DNA of 64,000 bases. Source: Syntrophaceae bacterium UBA6109 (GTDB lineage: Bacteria; Desulfobacterota; Syntrophia; Syntrophales; UBA6109). Shown here piece after piece: positions 55,072 through 63,635 of the stretch. Below the pieces are notes generated by a model. That model was not told the DNA's origin. It saw only the letters and a list, made by a program, of their open reading frames with translations, and ran no database searches. Position numbers and translations under genes: made by a program. The stretch is taken from the NCBI GenBank assembly GCA_002428445.1, contig DIWJ01000052.1, positions 119,553-183,552 on the forward strand, written 5' to 3'. Each line of letters begins with the position of its first letter. The stretch's first letter is position 1.

Positions 55072-56291
55072 AACGGCTGGCCCTCAACCTCCGCATCGCG
55101 CTCCGGTCGCTGGCAAATTTCCGCCTGCGGACGGCGCTGGCCGTGCTGGGCGTCTTCTTCGGGACCTTCTCGCTGATCATCGTCCTCAACCTCGCGGACT
55201 CCCTGGCGGTCAAGACCGAACAGGAGACGGAGAGCCTCGGCAAGAACCTTCTCATCGTCCGGAGCGGTTTCGCCAGACGCCACGGCGCCAACGTGCGGTT
55301 CATGACGTCGGCGACAAACCTCACCCTGGATGACGCCCGGGCGGTTGCCGACAGCATCCCCTACGTTGCGCGAATTTCGCCGGCGGGCTACCGGAACTTC
55401 CCCATCCGCTCCGAAGGCATCACGCTCACGTCCATCCTGGTCACCGGAGTGACGCAGGAATACGAGGACATCCGGAATTTTCACGTTCAAGAGGGACGAT
55501 TTGTCACGGAAGAAGACGGCCGCCAGCTTCGCAAAGTGGTTGTCATCGGGTCCGGAATCGCCGAAAAATTCTTCGGCGAGGGAGACCCCCTCGGCCGCAC
55601 GATTCTGGTCTGGCGCGTGCCCTGCGAGGTGATCGGCGTCATGGAAGCCAAGGGCGTGGACCTCTCCGGTGTCGACCAGGACAATCAGGTCTTCGTCCCC
55701 CTGCTCACGTTTCTCGGGAATTTCGTCAATCGCGATTACGTCAACACTTTCTACGTACAGACGCCGGATATCGCCTCGCTCAAACCCGCCCGGGAAGGCA
55801 TCGAAAACCTGCTGAGAAAGCGGCATCGGATTCAAAAGGGCATGCGGGACGATTTCGCGGTGATCGACCTGAAGGACGTCATGGCGCTCAAGAGCCAGGC
55901 GATGGACCTGATCTCCATCCTGGGCAAGATCGCCGCAGCCGCGTCCTTCCTGATCGGCGGACTGGGGATCCTGTCCATTATGATCCTCATCGTCAGCGAA
56001 CGAAGAATGGAAATCGGCGTCCGCCGCGCCGTCGGATCGCGCAAGCGCGACATCGTCTTTCAGTTTCTCATGGAATCCGCCTTCATTTCCGTGAGCGGAG
56101 GCATGATCGGCGTCGCCGCGGGCGTCGTCGTGAGCATCGCCATCGCCGCCATCCTGCAGTATCCCACGCGCATCTCCGCCGCGGGCCTGGCGCTGTCCTT
56201 TTTCCTTTCCGTCGCCTCGGGCGTACTCGCCGGCCTGTACCCCTCCATGCGCGCGACGAAGATCCATCCGGTCGACGTCCTGCGCAGTTGA
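55068..56291 (+). CDS. MacB-type ABC permease (second)
   Basis: This 407-aa permease has the same 1+3 span plan and the coupling segment SERRMEIGVRRAVGSRKRDI. It overlaps the first permease by 4 nt and differs clearly from it in sequence, so the pump is likely a heterodimer. This is the last gene before the hipBA region. Confidence 0.9.
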   Translation: MKRLALNLRIALRSLANFRLRTALAVLGVFFGTFSLIIVLNLADSLAVKTEQETESLGKNLLIVRSGFARRHGANVRFMTSATNLTLDDARAVADSIPYVARISPAGYRNFPIRSEGITLTSILVTGVTQEYEDIRNFHVQEGRFVTEEDGRQLRKVVVIGSGIAEKFFGEGDPLGRTILVWRVPCEVIGVMEAKGVDLSGVDQDNQVFVPLLTFLGNFVNRDYVNTFYVQTPDIASLKPAREGIENLLRKRHRIQKGMRDDFAVIDLKDVMALKSQAMDLISILGKIAAAASFLIGGLGILSIMILIVSERRMEIGVRRAVGSRKRDIVFQFLMESAFISVSGGMIGVAAGVVVSIAIAAILQYPTRISAAGLALSFFLSVASGVLAGLYPSMRATKIHPVDVLRS

Positions 56292-56300
56292 GGGTGTCTT

Positions 56301-56370
56301 ATAAAGGGGACAGATTTATTTTCTCACGCAAAAAAATATATCTGTCCCCTTTATGCTGTCCCCTTTATGC
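56301..56370. repeat. REP-like inverted and tandem repeat at the hipA stop
   Basis: ATAAAGGGGACAGATTTATT (from 56301) pairs with ATATATCTGTCCCCTTTAT (ending 56353), and TGTCCCCTTTATGC is then repeated in tandem (56343-56356, 56357-56370). The hipA stop codon (56367-56365) lies inside the last copy. A related AAAGGGGACAGATT occurs at 62135. Confidence 0.8.
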
Positions 56371-57612
56371 TCCAAGATATTCGGCAGTTCTTTTTCTTAT
56401 AAGGGCGGCGATCCTGGCGACGCGTGCTCCGCTCTTTCGGTTCTGTTGAACAGCAGCGTCGGCGTCCCCGATCGCCGCAATCAAGCTGTTCGCCATGCCC
56501 TTCACCACGCTCAGGACAAAATTTCTCTTCAAGAATACGTCATCCGCCAACCGCTCCCAGTGCCGCATGCGAATCCAGGAAGGTCTGTTTTCTCCGCCGA
56601 TTTTCATGGCGAACTTTTCTGTCAGATCCGGGTAGATGAGAGTGGACAACAAATCGTAGAAGGGCGCCAACTGCGGGCCTTTTTCCGTAAAGAGAATGGA
56701 AAGGTTCTTGGCGTGGGCGTCGGCGTTGCCGACCAGTACATTGAAAATGACCCATCCGAGGAGAAATTTTTGGTCGGCCGCCGGCCGCGTGCTGTGCCTT
56801 TTGAGAAGAGTAAAACAGGATTGAAGCGACGGACCGCCTTCACTTTCATATTTCTGCTCGGGTAGGATGCCCAAAGCCTGGCAGAAGTCTTCCTGATGCA
56901 ACCGCACCACCGTGCCGTTCTTTTCTCCTCTCCTGTCGTAGCGCTCGACGATCAGGAAGGTGTCTCGGTTTTTTCGGATGGCGACAGCGGCAACGGGGAG
57001 CCCCACTTTTGCGGCAAGGGTCATGCAGAAGGCCTCGTTCTCGACGGTTTCTTCGAGACCGGGAATGGGCGGTTTGAGGATATGCGTGCTGGGACTGTTC
57101 CCCGTGGGGAGAAAAATCTTTTCTCCCTCCATGTAAACGGGAAGCTTGTTCTGTGCGCCGGCAAGAGAAAGGCGAATCCCCTTCTCGCCGGCGAGGAGAG
57201 GTCTTCGCGGCAGTTCGGCAAGAACCTTGTGAAGCTCATCTCCGTCAAGTGCGCGGTAGCTGGAGTCTTCGACGGGACGCGAACCCCGCGGCAGTATGGA
57301 AACGGCCCCCGCGCATTCCCCGCCAATTTTCTCCAGCAGGGCATAGTCGTTCTGCTCCGACAGGCCCAACTTCCGGGCGACAAGCTTCCGGATTTCGCCT
57401 TCGGGGAGCAGGTTCGCAAAAAAAGGCCGTGCCGCATCGTCGCAGTAGGACCCGCGGCGAAGAGGCAATGAGAGAGACAGGGGAACGGCATGCGGACTTT
57501 CGATCCAGCCTGAACTGTATTGAAAAACAAACCGGCGGCGCTCGTCGAGTTCGAGCTGTCCGGCAAGCCGGCCGTGGAAGAAGACGTCCAGTGCGGATGC
57601 ATGTTCATTCAT
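56365..57612 (-). CDS. hipA: HipA-like serine/threonine kinase toxin
   Basis: This 415-aa protein has the HipA N-terminal subdomain (LDVFFHGRLAGQLELDERR, SLSLPLRRG) and a kinase core with SLAGAQNKLPVY, the catalytic NADAHAKNLS and PFYDLLST. E. coli HipA phosphorylates glutamyl-tRNA synthetase; the target here is not known. The start at 57612 overlaps the hipB stop by 8 nt. The stop is within a REP-like repeat. Confidence 0.92.
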   Translation of the reverse strand: MNEHASALDVFFHGRLAGQLELDERRRFVFQYSSGWIESPHAVPLSLSLPLRRGSYCDDAARPFFANLLPEGEIRKLVARKLGLSEQNDYALLEKIGGECAGAVSILPRGSRPVEDSSYRALDGDELHKVLAELPRRPLLAGEKGIRLSLAGAQNKLPVYMEGEKIFLPTGNSPSTHILKPPIPGLEETVENEAFCMTLAAKVGLPVAAVAIRKNRDTFLIVERYDRRGEKNGTVVRLHQEDFCQALGILPEQKYESEGGPSLQSCFTLLKRHSTRPAADQKFLLGWVIFNVLVGNADAHAKNLSILFTEKGPQLAPFYDLLSTLIYPDLTEKFAMKIGGENRPSWIRMRHWERLADDVFLKRNFVLSVVKGMANSLIAAIGDADAAVQQNRKSGARVARIAALIRKRTAEYLGA

Positions 57613-57835
57613 GAGGCCATGTCCGATCTTGAATCTGGAGTTCCAGGCCCAGCGCTGCAAGGACCTGCAAGACCTTGCCGAGCCTCACGGTCTCCTTTCC
57701 ATTTTCCAGATCCGACAGAAAGCGGTAATTCACATTGCATAGGCCGGCGGCCTCTGCGAGCGTGAGTCCGTCGCTTTTCCTTTTCCTGCGGATCGCCGCT
57801 CCGATGTCGGCAACCGATTTCACCGTATCTCCCAA
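57605..57835 (-). CDS. hipB: HipB-like antitoxin (XRE family)
   Basis: This 76-aa helix-turn-helix protein (GLTLAEAAGLCNVNYRFLSDLENGK) would bind HipA and the operators 57854-57970 to repress the operon. It has the C-terminal segment LGLELQIQDRTWPHE. It is the first gene and overlaps hipA. Confidence 0.93.
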   Translation of the reverse strand: MGDTVKSVADIGAAIRRKRKSDGLTLAEAAGLCNVNYRFLSDLENGKETVRLGKVLQVLAALGLELQIQDRTWPHE

Positions 57836-57853
57836 CGCGGCCTCCTTTCTCTT

Positions 57854-57871
57854 TATTCCCGATCGGGAATA
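57854..57871. promoter_or_regulatory. hip operator 1
   Basis: TATTCCCGATCGGGAATA is a perfect palindrome overlapping the -10 of the hipBA promoter. Confidence 0.8.
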
Positions 57872-57897
57872 TAAGTGATGTTATTGCACATTGTCAA
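57868..57897 (-). promoter_or_regulatory. sigma-70 promoter of hipBA
   Basis: TTGACA (57897-57892), an 18-nt spacer and TATATT (57873-57868) on the minus strand, between operators 1 and 2, about 35 nt upstream of hipB. Confidence 0.7.
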
Positions 57898-57903
57898 GGA
57901 TAT

Positions 57904-57921
57904 TATTCCTGATCGGGAATA
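57904..57921. promoter_or_regulatory. hip operator 2
   Basis: TATTCCTGATCGGGAATA has one mismatch from the perfect palindrome and lies just upstream of the -35. Confidence 0.75.
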
Positions 57922-57952
57922 TTTTGTCTGAAACAACCTCTCTCGCATCATT

Positions 57953-57970
57953 TATTCCCGATCGGGAATA
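57953..57970. promoter_or_regulatory. hip operator 3
   Basis: TATTCCCGATCGGGAATA is identical to operator 1. Centres of the three sites are 50 and 49 bp apart. Confidence 0.75.
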
Positions 57971-58261
57971 ACTGTCGAGTCAATTCTGCCCGAAGCCTGC
58001 TTCTATTGGCATAAGACTCAAAACCTGTGAATCACGATGGTGAAAGCGACGCAGTGAAGATCGTGCCGTCGCTCGCAGGTAAAGATGGCGTTGCCGTTCC
58101 CGCCGCCGTCGCCGCAGTGGTGATGATTATGGTGATGTTGATGGCGACGCTGATCTGGAAATGAAAAAACGGGGACTGGGATCGCAACTGCCAGGATATG
58201 CGTTGACAGGCGATCGCCGCAATACTATGAAGATGCCATACTGAAGGCGGAGAAATCGAAC

Positions 58262-59653
58262 ATGAGCCGGATCGGCAGAAACGACCCCTGTCCATGCGGA
58301 AGCGGAAAAAAATACAAGAAGTGCTGCCTTCTGAAAGAAGAGGAAGCGGCAGCGTCCGAGAGCGAAGAGATGGCCGCCGTGCAGTGCGCGCTCCGCTGGC
58401 TGCATGAGAATCATCGGGATGAAACCGCGGATGCCGTCCAAAATATATTTTTCGGCGCCTTCGATGACGACGAGCGCGCGGCGGCGTACGAAGCATTTGA
58501 CGAAGACAATGACTTGCTCGTGATCAACATCGGCGAGTGGCTGGTTACCGACGCGAAAATCCGCATCGGGGAAATGAAGACGCCGACGCAGGAACTCTTC
58601 CTGGGGCCGGACGGCCCGCTTTTCACCGCGGCGGGACGGAACTGGCTTCAGCGCCTCGGCGCAAACCCCCTGAGCCTGTACGAGGCGAGGTCGGTTACTC
58701 TGGGAGAAGAGATGGAGCTGACAGATCTTTTGCATCCCGGGCAGCCGCCGGTCCGCGTTGTAGAAAAAACGGCGACACGGACCATTGTTCGCGGAGAGGT
58801 GTTCGGTGCACGGATCGTCGAGCGCCGCGGCGGGACGGTCCTTTCCGGCGCTCTCTATCCCTTCGTCCGGGAAGACGGTCTATCCTGCCGCGACGATATT
58901 CTTCGGGTATTGAGAAAAGTTAGGCGCGACAAGTTGGATCCCGCACATGATCGGGAAATCATCTCCCTGGCGATCATCACGCATTGGCTCGACCATCTCG
59001 TTCAAGAACGGCCGCTGCCGAAGATGCTGGACTCGGAGACCCAGGAACCGCTTCTCCTGGTCACGGATCACTACCATGTTGCAGACTGGGATCTCCTAGA
59101 CAAGCGCCTGGCCGTGCAGCCCGACGTGGACGGAAACCGGAACAACGGATGGGTCCGCTTCGAAGAAGCAGCTGGCGAGTTTTGCCGTTCCCGGGCGGCG
59201 CTGAACGTGAAGCCGCCGGACTCCCTGGAAGTCTTCTGCCGTACGCGGACGCTGGCGGAAGAGTCCCGCGCCTGGTTGGAGAAGCTGGCCGGCGATGCCA
59301 TCGTCTTTCGGGCGCGGGCCGTTACCGACCCCACATCACCGAAGGCTCTGGAGGAAGCCTGCCGGGCTCCAAAGCCGGCGCAGCCGGATGTCCCGCCGGA
59401 GGAATTGGCGCGCGCGTTGCGGAATTTCCTGCGCAAACACTACGCAAACTGGGCGGACGAACCGATTCCGGCCCTCGGAAACAAGACCCCGAGGCAGGCG
59501 ATGAAAACCGCCAGGGGCCGCAAGGCCGTCATCGAACTTCTCAAGGACTACGAACACCAAGAGGCGTGCAAAGTGCGCAACGAAGGCGGCGAGCCCTTCG
59601 ACTTCACCTTCCTGTGGGAAAAACTGGGATTGAAAAGAAGCGAAGGGTGCTGA
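58262..59653 (+). CDS. SEC-C motif protein of unknown function
   Basis: This 463-aa protein has the zinc-binding SEC-C motif at the N-terminus ([17 protein letters not shown]), unlike SecA where it is C-terminal. The rest is a soluble domain with no motif I recognise; its last part contains [19 protein letters not shown] and [15 protein letters not shown], seen in other SEC-C proteins. SEC-C motifs bind zinc and can contact ribosomes or SecB. GGAG lies upstream of the ATG. Confidence 0.75.
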   Translation: MSRIGRNDPCPCGSGKKYKKCCLLKEEEAAASESEEMAAVQCALRWLHENHRDETADAVQNIFFGAFDDDERAAAYEAFDEDNDLLVINIGEWLVTDAKIRIGEMKTPTQELFLGPDGPLFTAAGRNWLQRLGANPLSLYEARSVTLGEEMELTDLLHPGQPPVRVVEKTATRTIVRGEVFGARIVERRGGTVLSGALYPFVREDGLSCRDDILRVLRKVRRDKLDPAHDREIISLAIITHWLDHLVQERPLPKMLDSETQEPLLLVTDHYHVADWDLLDKRLAVQPDVDGNRNNGWVRFEEAAGEFCRSRAALNVKPPDSLEVFCRTRTLAEESRAWLEKLAGDAIVFRARAVTDPTSPKALEEACRAPKPAQPDVPPEELARALRNFLRKHYANWADEPIPALGNKTPRQAMKTARGRKAVIELLKDYEHQEACKVRNEGGEPFDFTFLWEKLGLKRSEGC

Positions 59654-59882
59654 ATGGCCCGGGCAGCAAGTCCGTCGTCGCGCACTCCATCCGCTGCACT
59701 TAGAACGATCCGGCTTCGGATGCCCCCCTTTCTTCGTCCGCCATACGATAGATTCTTGACAAGCAGGTCCTCCCTCCGTATCATCCGAACCGTATCTTCT
59801 TCCCTCTCCTCTTCCTTTGTTCATCTCCCGTTCCGTTCTCCTTGGCAGTCAAGACAATCCCTTTCACCGTAAGGAGGCCGGC

Positions 59883-60656
59883 ATGAACTACGAACTGCTC
59901 AGAATGATGTCCAACAATCTCGACGCCATCGCGGAAAACGTTACGGACACGGCCCTGCTGCTCGTCGCCGTCGCGACGATCAGCATGACCTTTCTGGAAC
60001 TGGTCAAGGCCCTGTCCCGGGCGCGGATGTTTTTCCACCGGCGGCAGATCCGCGGCTGGATCGAAGGTCAGGCGAAAAAGAAGGAGGACACGGACCGCAT
60101 CTGGAAGGAACTCCTCACGCTCGCCGCCGGCATGCCCGAAAACGAGAGCGCGCTGTTCGACCAGCCCACGGGGAAGCTGATGGGGCAAGTCCAGGCGGCG
60201 GTGAACGTCGCCCTGGATTTCCCGACCCGATACGAGGCCCTGTACGATTTCCTGCGCGCCGCGCCCGGCGGCGACCCCCCGGACGGCGACGGCCGGCGGT
60301 GGATGAAATTCACGGCCGCGAAATACGGCTTCGCGCCGGAAGATTCGCCATCTTCGGCCGGGATATTGCCTGAAAGGGATTCCCGGCAGGCCTCAGCGGA
60401 AAGGGCGCTCCTCGGCAATCTCGTCGCGCGCAAGCTCGACGCCCTGCAGACGAGGATCGAATACCTCTGGGCGCGGGCCAACCAGCTCCTCTCTGTCCTG
60501 ATGGGCGCCGCTCTCCTCATGTACCTGCTCCTGCAGAGCAACGCCTGGATGATCACGCCCCAGGCCGTCGTCATGTCCCTGCTCGGCGGCATGATCTCCC
60601 CCTTCGCCAAGGACATCGTCGCGGCTCTCTCCGGCCTGCGCCGGAAGGGAACCTGA
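59883..60656 (+). CDS. membrane protein of unknown function, paired with an alpha/beta hydrolase
   Basis: This 257-aa protein has an N-terminal span (about 22-42), a soluble middle of about 150 residues with charged helices (RQIRGWIEGQAKKKEDTDR), and two C-terminal spans (LLSVLMGAALLMYLLL and PQAVVMSLLGGMIS). AAGGAGG lies 6 nt before the ATG. The stop is 2 nt before the hydrolase start, so the two are coupled. I do not recognise the family. Confidence 0.7.
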   Translation: MNYELLRMMSNNLDAIAENVTDTALLLVAVATISMTFLELVKALSRARMFFHRRQIRGWIEGQAKKKEDTDRIWKELLTLAAGMPENESALFDQPTGKLMGQVQAAVNVALDFPTRYEALYDFLRAAPGGDPPDGDGRRWMKFTAAKYGFAPEDSPSSAGILPERDSRQASAERALLGNLVARKLDALQTRIEYLWARANQLLSVLMGAALLMYLLLQSNAWMITPQAVVMSLLGGMISPFAKDIVAALSGLRRKGT

Positions 60657-60658
60657 CC

Positions 60659-61603
60659 GTGGAACGGAAGAACAACAGCATCGATCTCTCTTTCCGCGAG
60701 GCTCCGAAGGGCGGCGGGGTGAAAAAGCCGGACAACGAGCCGTCCATCTTCCTCTCTCCAAGGCTTCTTATCCTCGTTCACGGCTTCAACGTGAACGCCG
60801 AAGAAGCGGAGGGAACCTACGACGGATTTGCGGAAATGCAGCGGATCATTCTCGGGGATACGGACGGCTCCTTCTGCGAAGGGCGTCTCGCCGTCCGCGT
60901 CCTGTGGCCGGGCGACGCGGACTGGGGTTTCGCGTCCCCCTTCTTCTATCCCTGGAGCATCGACCGGGCCCTACGTACAGCCGAGGTCCTGGCGGAGAGC
61001 CTTTGCCGAGCATACCGCTCCGGACTTCTTTTCGAGATCGACATCATCGCCCATTCCCTGGGATGCCGGCTCGCCCTCGAGACGATCCGCTGCCTCCACG
61101 GCAAGGGGGGTCAGCAGCCCGCCGTCCGCAGGATCGTCCTCATGGCAGGAGCGGTACAGACGTTCATGCTGAGCGGTGACCCCAAAGCCAGGCTGCGCCC
61201 GGCCTACGACGAGATTCTCCGGGACCCGTCACCCGCCCTGAGCCTCTACTCGGGCCGGGACGGCGTGCTGTCGTGGGCGTTTCCGCTGGGAGAGACGCTG
61301 GCCGGCGGGAAAGAATTTCTTCCCACGGCGCTGGGGCATGAGGAGTGGCGCGACGGGGATGCGCCCGCCAACCTCTTGCAGCGCGAGGTCGAAGGCGCCG
61401 GGCACTCGGACTACTGGGGCCACCGCCGAGAAGTCAACTGGACCCCGCCCCTGAAAGCGGGCCGGCTTGCGCGTTCCTTCCTCGGCCTCGAACCCTTGTT
61501 GCGGCGCGAGGTGGAAGAACTGTCCCCACCGACACGGGATACCGCCGAGAGCCATACGGGGATTCGGGAAAGAGTAAGGGTTGAAAGAATCGCCGGAGAA
61601 TAA
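60659..61603 (+). CDS. alpha/beta hydrolase (DUF900-like)
   Basis: This 314-aa protein has LLILVHGFNVNAEEAEG, the oxyanion/HG motif region, and the nucleophile elbow IIAHSLGCRLAL (AHSLG, a GxSxG variant). A late GHSDYW supplies a candidate catalytic His. It is probably cytoplasmic, with no signal peptide. The GTG start is 2 nt after the membrane protein stop. The membrane partner suggests it acts at the inner membrane, possibly on lipids. Confidence 0.75.
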   Translation: MERKNNSIDLSFREAPKGGGVKKPDNEPSIFLSPRLLILVHGFNVNAEEAEGTYDGFAEMQRIILGDTDGSFCEGRLAVRVLWPGDADWGFASPFFYPWSIDRALRTAEVLAESLCRAYRSGLLFEIDIIAHSLGCRLALETIRCLHGKGGQQPAVRRIVLMAGAVQTFMLSGDPKARLRPAYDEILRDPSPALSLYSGRDGVLSWAFPLGETLAGGKEFLPTALGHEEWRDGDAPANLLQREVEGAGHSDYWGHRREVNWTPPLKAGRLARSFLGLEPLLRREVEELSPPTRDTAESHTGIRERVRVERIAGE

Positions 61604-61651
61604 AAGCGACTGGGTATAGCCTCGGAAGTATCCAACACAGGAGGTGATGTT

Positions 61652-61885
61652 ATGGGATCGGCAGCAACGCGCGCCACGATATACTTGGACCCGGAATTAC
61701 ATAAAGCTCTTCGTCTAAAGGCAGTTGAAACATCGCGGTCTTTATCGAAATTAGTGAACGACGCCGTCAAAGAATCTCTGGCGGAAGATGCTGAAGACAT
61801 GGCAGCATTCGAGGAAAAAGTCAAAGAGCCTTCCATCAGCTGCGAAACGATGATCAAGAGGCTGAAAAAAGATGGCAGAATATGA
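61652..61885 (+). CDS. ribbon-helix-helix antitoxin
   Basis: This 77-aa protein starts with the RHH pattern ATIYLDPELHKALRLKAVET and continues with LSKLVNDAVKESLAEDAED, typical of DNA-binding antitoxins. AGGAGGTGATGTT precedes the ATG. Its end overlaps the RelE-like toxin frame by 14 nt. Confidence 0.85.
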   Translation: MGSAATRATIYLDPELHKALRLKAVETSRSLSKLVNDAVKESLAEDAEDMAAFEEKVKEPSISCETMIKRLKKDGRI

Positions 61886-62128
61886 AATCTATTTCAAAGA
61901 GTCCGTCGAAAAAGACTTCCGGGCAATACCCAAGAAAGATTTGGTGAAGATACTCCATCGCATTGAGGCGCTTTCCAAAGATCCGAGGCCGCCGTGCCAC
62001 GAAAAACTTATAGGGCAGGAGCGATATCGTGTCCGTCAGGGATGGACAAGATCATCTATTCCGTTCAAGAGAAAGAGCTCACGATTTTGGTCGTGAAGGT
62101 AGGGCATCGAAAAAATGTTTATCGCTGA
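61872..62128 (+). pseudogene. RelE/ParE-type toxin with a frameshift
   Basis: The first frame reads YEIYFKESVEKDFRAIPKKD ... YRVRQG as expected for RelE, then goes out of register at about 62040. The expected C-terminus, KIIYSVQEKELTILVVKVGH followed by RKNVYR and a TGA at 62126-62128, continues in another frame. Restoring one base near 62038-62042 would give a toxin of about 85 aa of normal length. It is either a dead toxin or a sequencing error. Confidence 0.8.
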
Positions 62129-62132
62129 AAAC

Positions 62133-62155
62133 AAAAAGGGGACAGATTCATTTTT
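62133..62155. repeat. REP-like element after the relE stop
   Basis: AAAAAGGGGACAGATTCATT begins 5 nt after the relE stop. It matches the element at 56301 except for one base. It may be the outer end of the REP/transposase remnant at 62300-62565. Confidence 0.6.
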
Positions 62156-62299
62156 GGTAATTGGTCCCATTCTGGCACCTATGTTAATGGTGCCGCATGG
62201 ATTTAACTGCTTATTATGATGTAATATCCAGCGAGAACAAGGCCCAGAAATATTTGCCGGACAAATGCTTCAAAAACCATCAGCGGTTTTCTCCTCGCT

Positions 62300-62565
62300 G
62301 CCGACAGCGAAGGGGGAAAGAGAACAGATTTATTCCTTTGCTTCACTTGGCCTCTCCTGTCCGCGAGATTCGACGCGCCGTGCAATTTTTCCTCTATCTC
62401 ATCCACAAACCCGGCACTACCGGTCAACTGTCCCCTTTGCAGTGATTGTCGGATAAAACTCAACTCCCCCTCGGGAATGGTCCCGTTTACCCCTACCGCA
62501 GAATTTGCCGCCCGTTCTTTCTCATCGCCGGCGAACCCCATGTAACAAGGATCGTAATCCACCAT
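62300..62565 (-). pseudogene. C-terminal remnant of a REP-associated tyrosine transposase (RAYT)
   Basis: The minus-strand frame encodes VDYDPCYMGFAGDEKER, then IPEGELSFIRQSLQRGQLTG and FVDEIEEKLH, which match the C-terminal domain of Y1-type transposases of the REP family. The N-terminal HUH catalytic domain is absent, so the gene is truncated. The frame ends by reading through a degenerate REP copy (62321-62338). Confidence 0.7.
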
Positions 62566-62609
62566 CTCCCTTCACGACGTCCTGCCTTGATGCCGTAACA
62601 ATGGCGGGA

Positions 62610-63029
62610 TTAACAATTTTCATCTTTTCGTTTAAAGACAATCAAGAGCATAAATTGCGTGATAGCCATCCCCATCACTCCGAAGATAACACCTCCCAAA
62701 GCCAATCCTGCTAATAGCCCTATTAGCTGAACCGGATCAGCAAACCAAGTTGGATCATCTCTAGAAAAAGAAAAAAGGACCGACCACAAAAGTCCCACCC
62801 AGAAGGTAAAATGGAAACCTCTCCATCTTAACTTCTTCATACTGACGTTCCCCTGAGATATGGATGATCTGATTTCGAGGTAAAGGAGAATCAAAAACAC
62901 TCCCAGGAGGACAGGAAGGAAGATGATATCCGGTACAACTATTCTGTTAGGCAACAGAAAGCTTCTCTTAAGAAACAGTGTCCCAAATAGAACGATACCG
63001 AAAACGACGATTTTAAGAATCATTGTCAT
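62610..63029 (-). CDS. small membrane protein of unknown function
   Basis: This 139-aa protein has four hydrophobic segments (starting IVVFGIVLFGTLFL) and a charged short tail, KRKDENC. Low GC content matches the rest of this end of the window. No family is recognised. It may be an immunity or envelope protein given its neighbours. Confidence 0.6.
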   Translation of the reverse strand: MTMILKIVVFGIVLFGTLFLKRSFLLPNRIVVPDIIFLPVLLGVFLILLYLEIRSSISQGNVSMKKLRWRGFHFTFWVGLLWSVLFSFSRDDPTWFADPVQLIGLLAGLALGGVIFGVMGMAITQFMLLIVFKRKDENC

Positions 63030-63030
63030 C

Positions 63031-63174
63031 TCATCTAAAGAGTCTTTTTTTCAGTGATGTCGCTAATTCTTTCAACCAGTGTCTTGTTACGCATTCCATC
63101 TGCTGATCCCGCAGACTCTTCTCGCAGTACACATCAGGAGTAATTTCCTTAAAATGAAAAAGAAAGAACATCAT
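63031..63174 (-). CDS. small ORF or gene fragment, unknown
   Basis: This frame gives 47 aa (MMFFLFHFKEITPDVYCEK ... RDQQMECVTRHWLKEL ...). It is not hydrophobic after the start, and its cysteine/charged composition looks protein-like. It may be a small gene or the 3' end of a lost one. No family is recognised. Confidence 0.3.
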   Translation of the reverse strand: MMFFLFHFKEITPDVYCEKSLRDQQMECVTRHWLKELATSLKKRLFR

Positions 63175-63251
63175 TCGATGTATGAGGTTGCGTCAGCATA
63201 AATATTGCGGCCGAGAAGGATTGCCGCCAGGGAAGAATTGACTCATTCTTG

Positions 63252-63635
63252 TCACAACTTCATCCAACCACCACCGAAATATCGAATCAAATAGTATGAC
63301 ACCGCCAATATTACATGCACGATCAATATGATCATTATGGATTGCTCGAATTTATTCCTCTTTCTCGCCAGATGCAGTATGAAGCCGTAAATCACATACA
63401 GCGCCAAGTCGGCGTACATGAATCCTGCCCCGTATTGTCTCTCATCCAAAAATAGAGAAACCAGAGATACATATGGATATAGGACTGCATGAGGTCCGAA
63501 AACGCCATGACCGGCGCCGGCGCAAAAAATGGCGAATGCAAAAAGAATCGGCGAAACCCAGATGGAATGGATAACAATCATGTATTTCTTATAGAAACTT
63601 ATCAGTGTTTTGAATATGGGCAGATTTACTCGCAT
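63252..63635 (-). CDS. small membrane protein overlapping the edge gene
   Basis: This 127-aa protein has three to four hydrophobic helices (IHSIWVSPILFAFAIFCAGA, ADLALYVIYGFILHLA, IMIILIVHVILAVSYYLI). The ATG at 63635 is chosen because GGAGG lies 10 nt upstream, within the preceding gene. It overlaps that gene's stop by 10 nt, which implies translational coupling. An immunity role toward the upstream protein is possible but not shown. Confidence 0.6.
   Translation of the reverse strand: MRVNLPIFKTLISFYKKYMIVIHSIWVSPILFAFAIFCAGAGHGVFGPHAVLYPYVSLVSLFLDERQYGAGFMYADLALYVIYGFILHLARKRNKFEQSIMIILIVHVILAVSYYLIRYFGGGWMKL

Larger units (their letters stand above)
57836..58261. other. intergenic region with the hipBA control sites
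   Basis: This gap of about 425 bases between divergent hipB and the SEC-C gene holds the three operators and the hip promoter. A short open frame with a hydrophobic end (GTG at 58054 to TGA at 58164, 36 codons, LAGKDGVAVPAAVAAVV...) lies on the plus strand but lacks a good ribosome binding site. Confidence 0.5.

Noticed and set aside
58054..58164. 36-codon hydrophobic open frame upstream of the SEC-C gene
   Set aside because: It has no good ribosome binding site, and its alanine/valine run could arise by chance in GC-rich DNA.
62426..62438. A further REP-like AAAGGGGACAG (minus strand)
   Set aside because: It is part of the codons for the conserved QRGQ stretch of the transposase remnant, so it is not an independent repeat.
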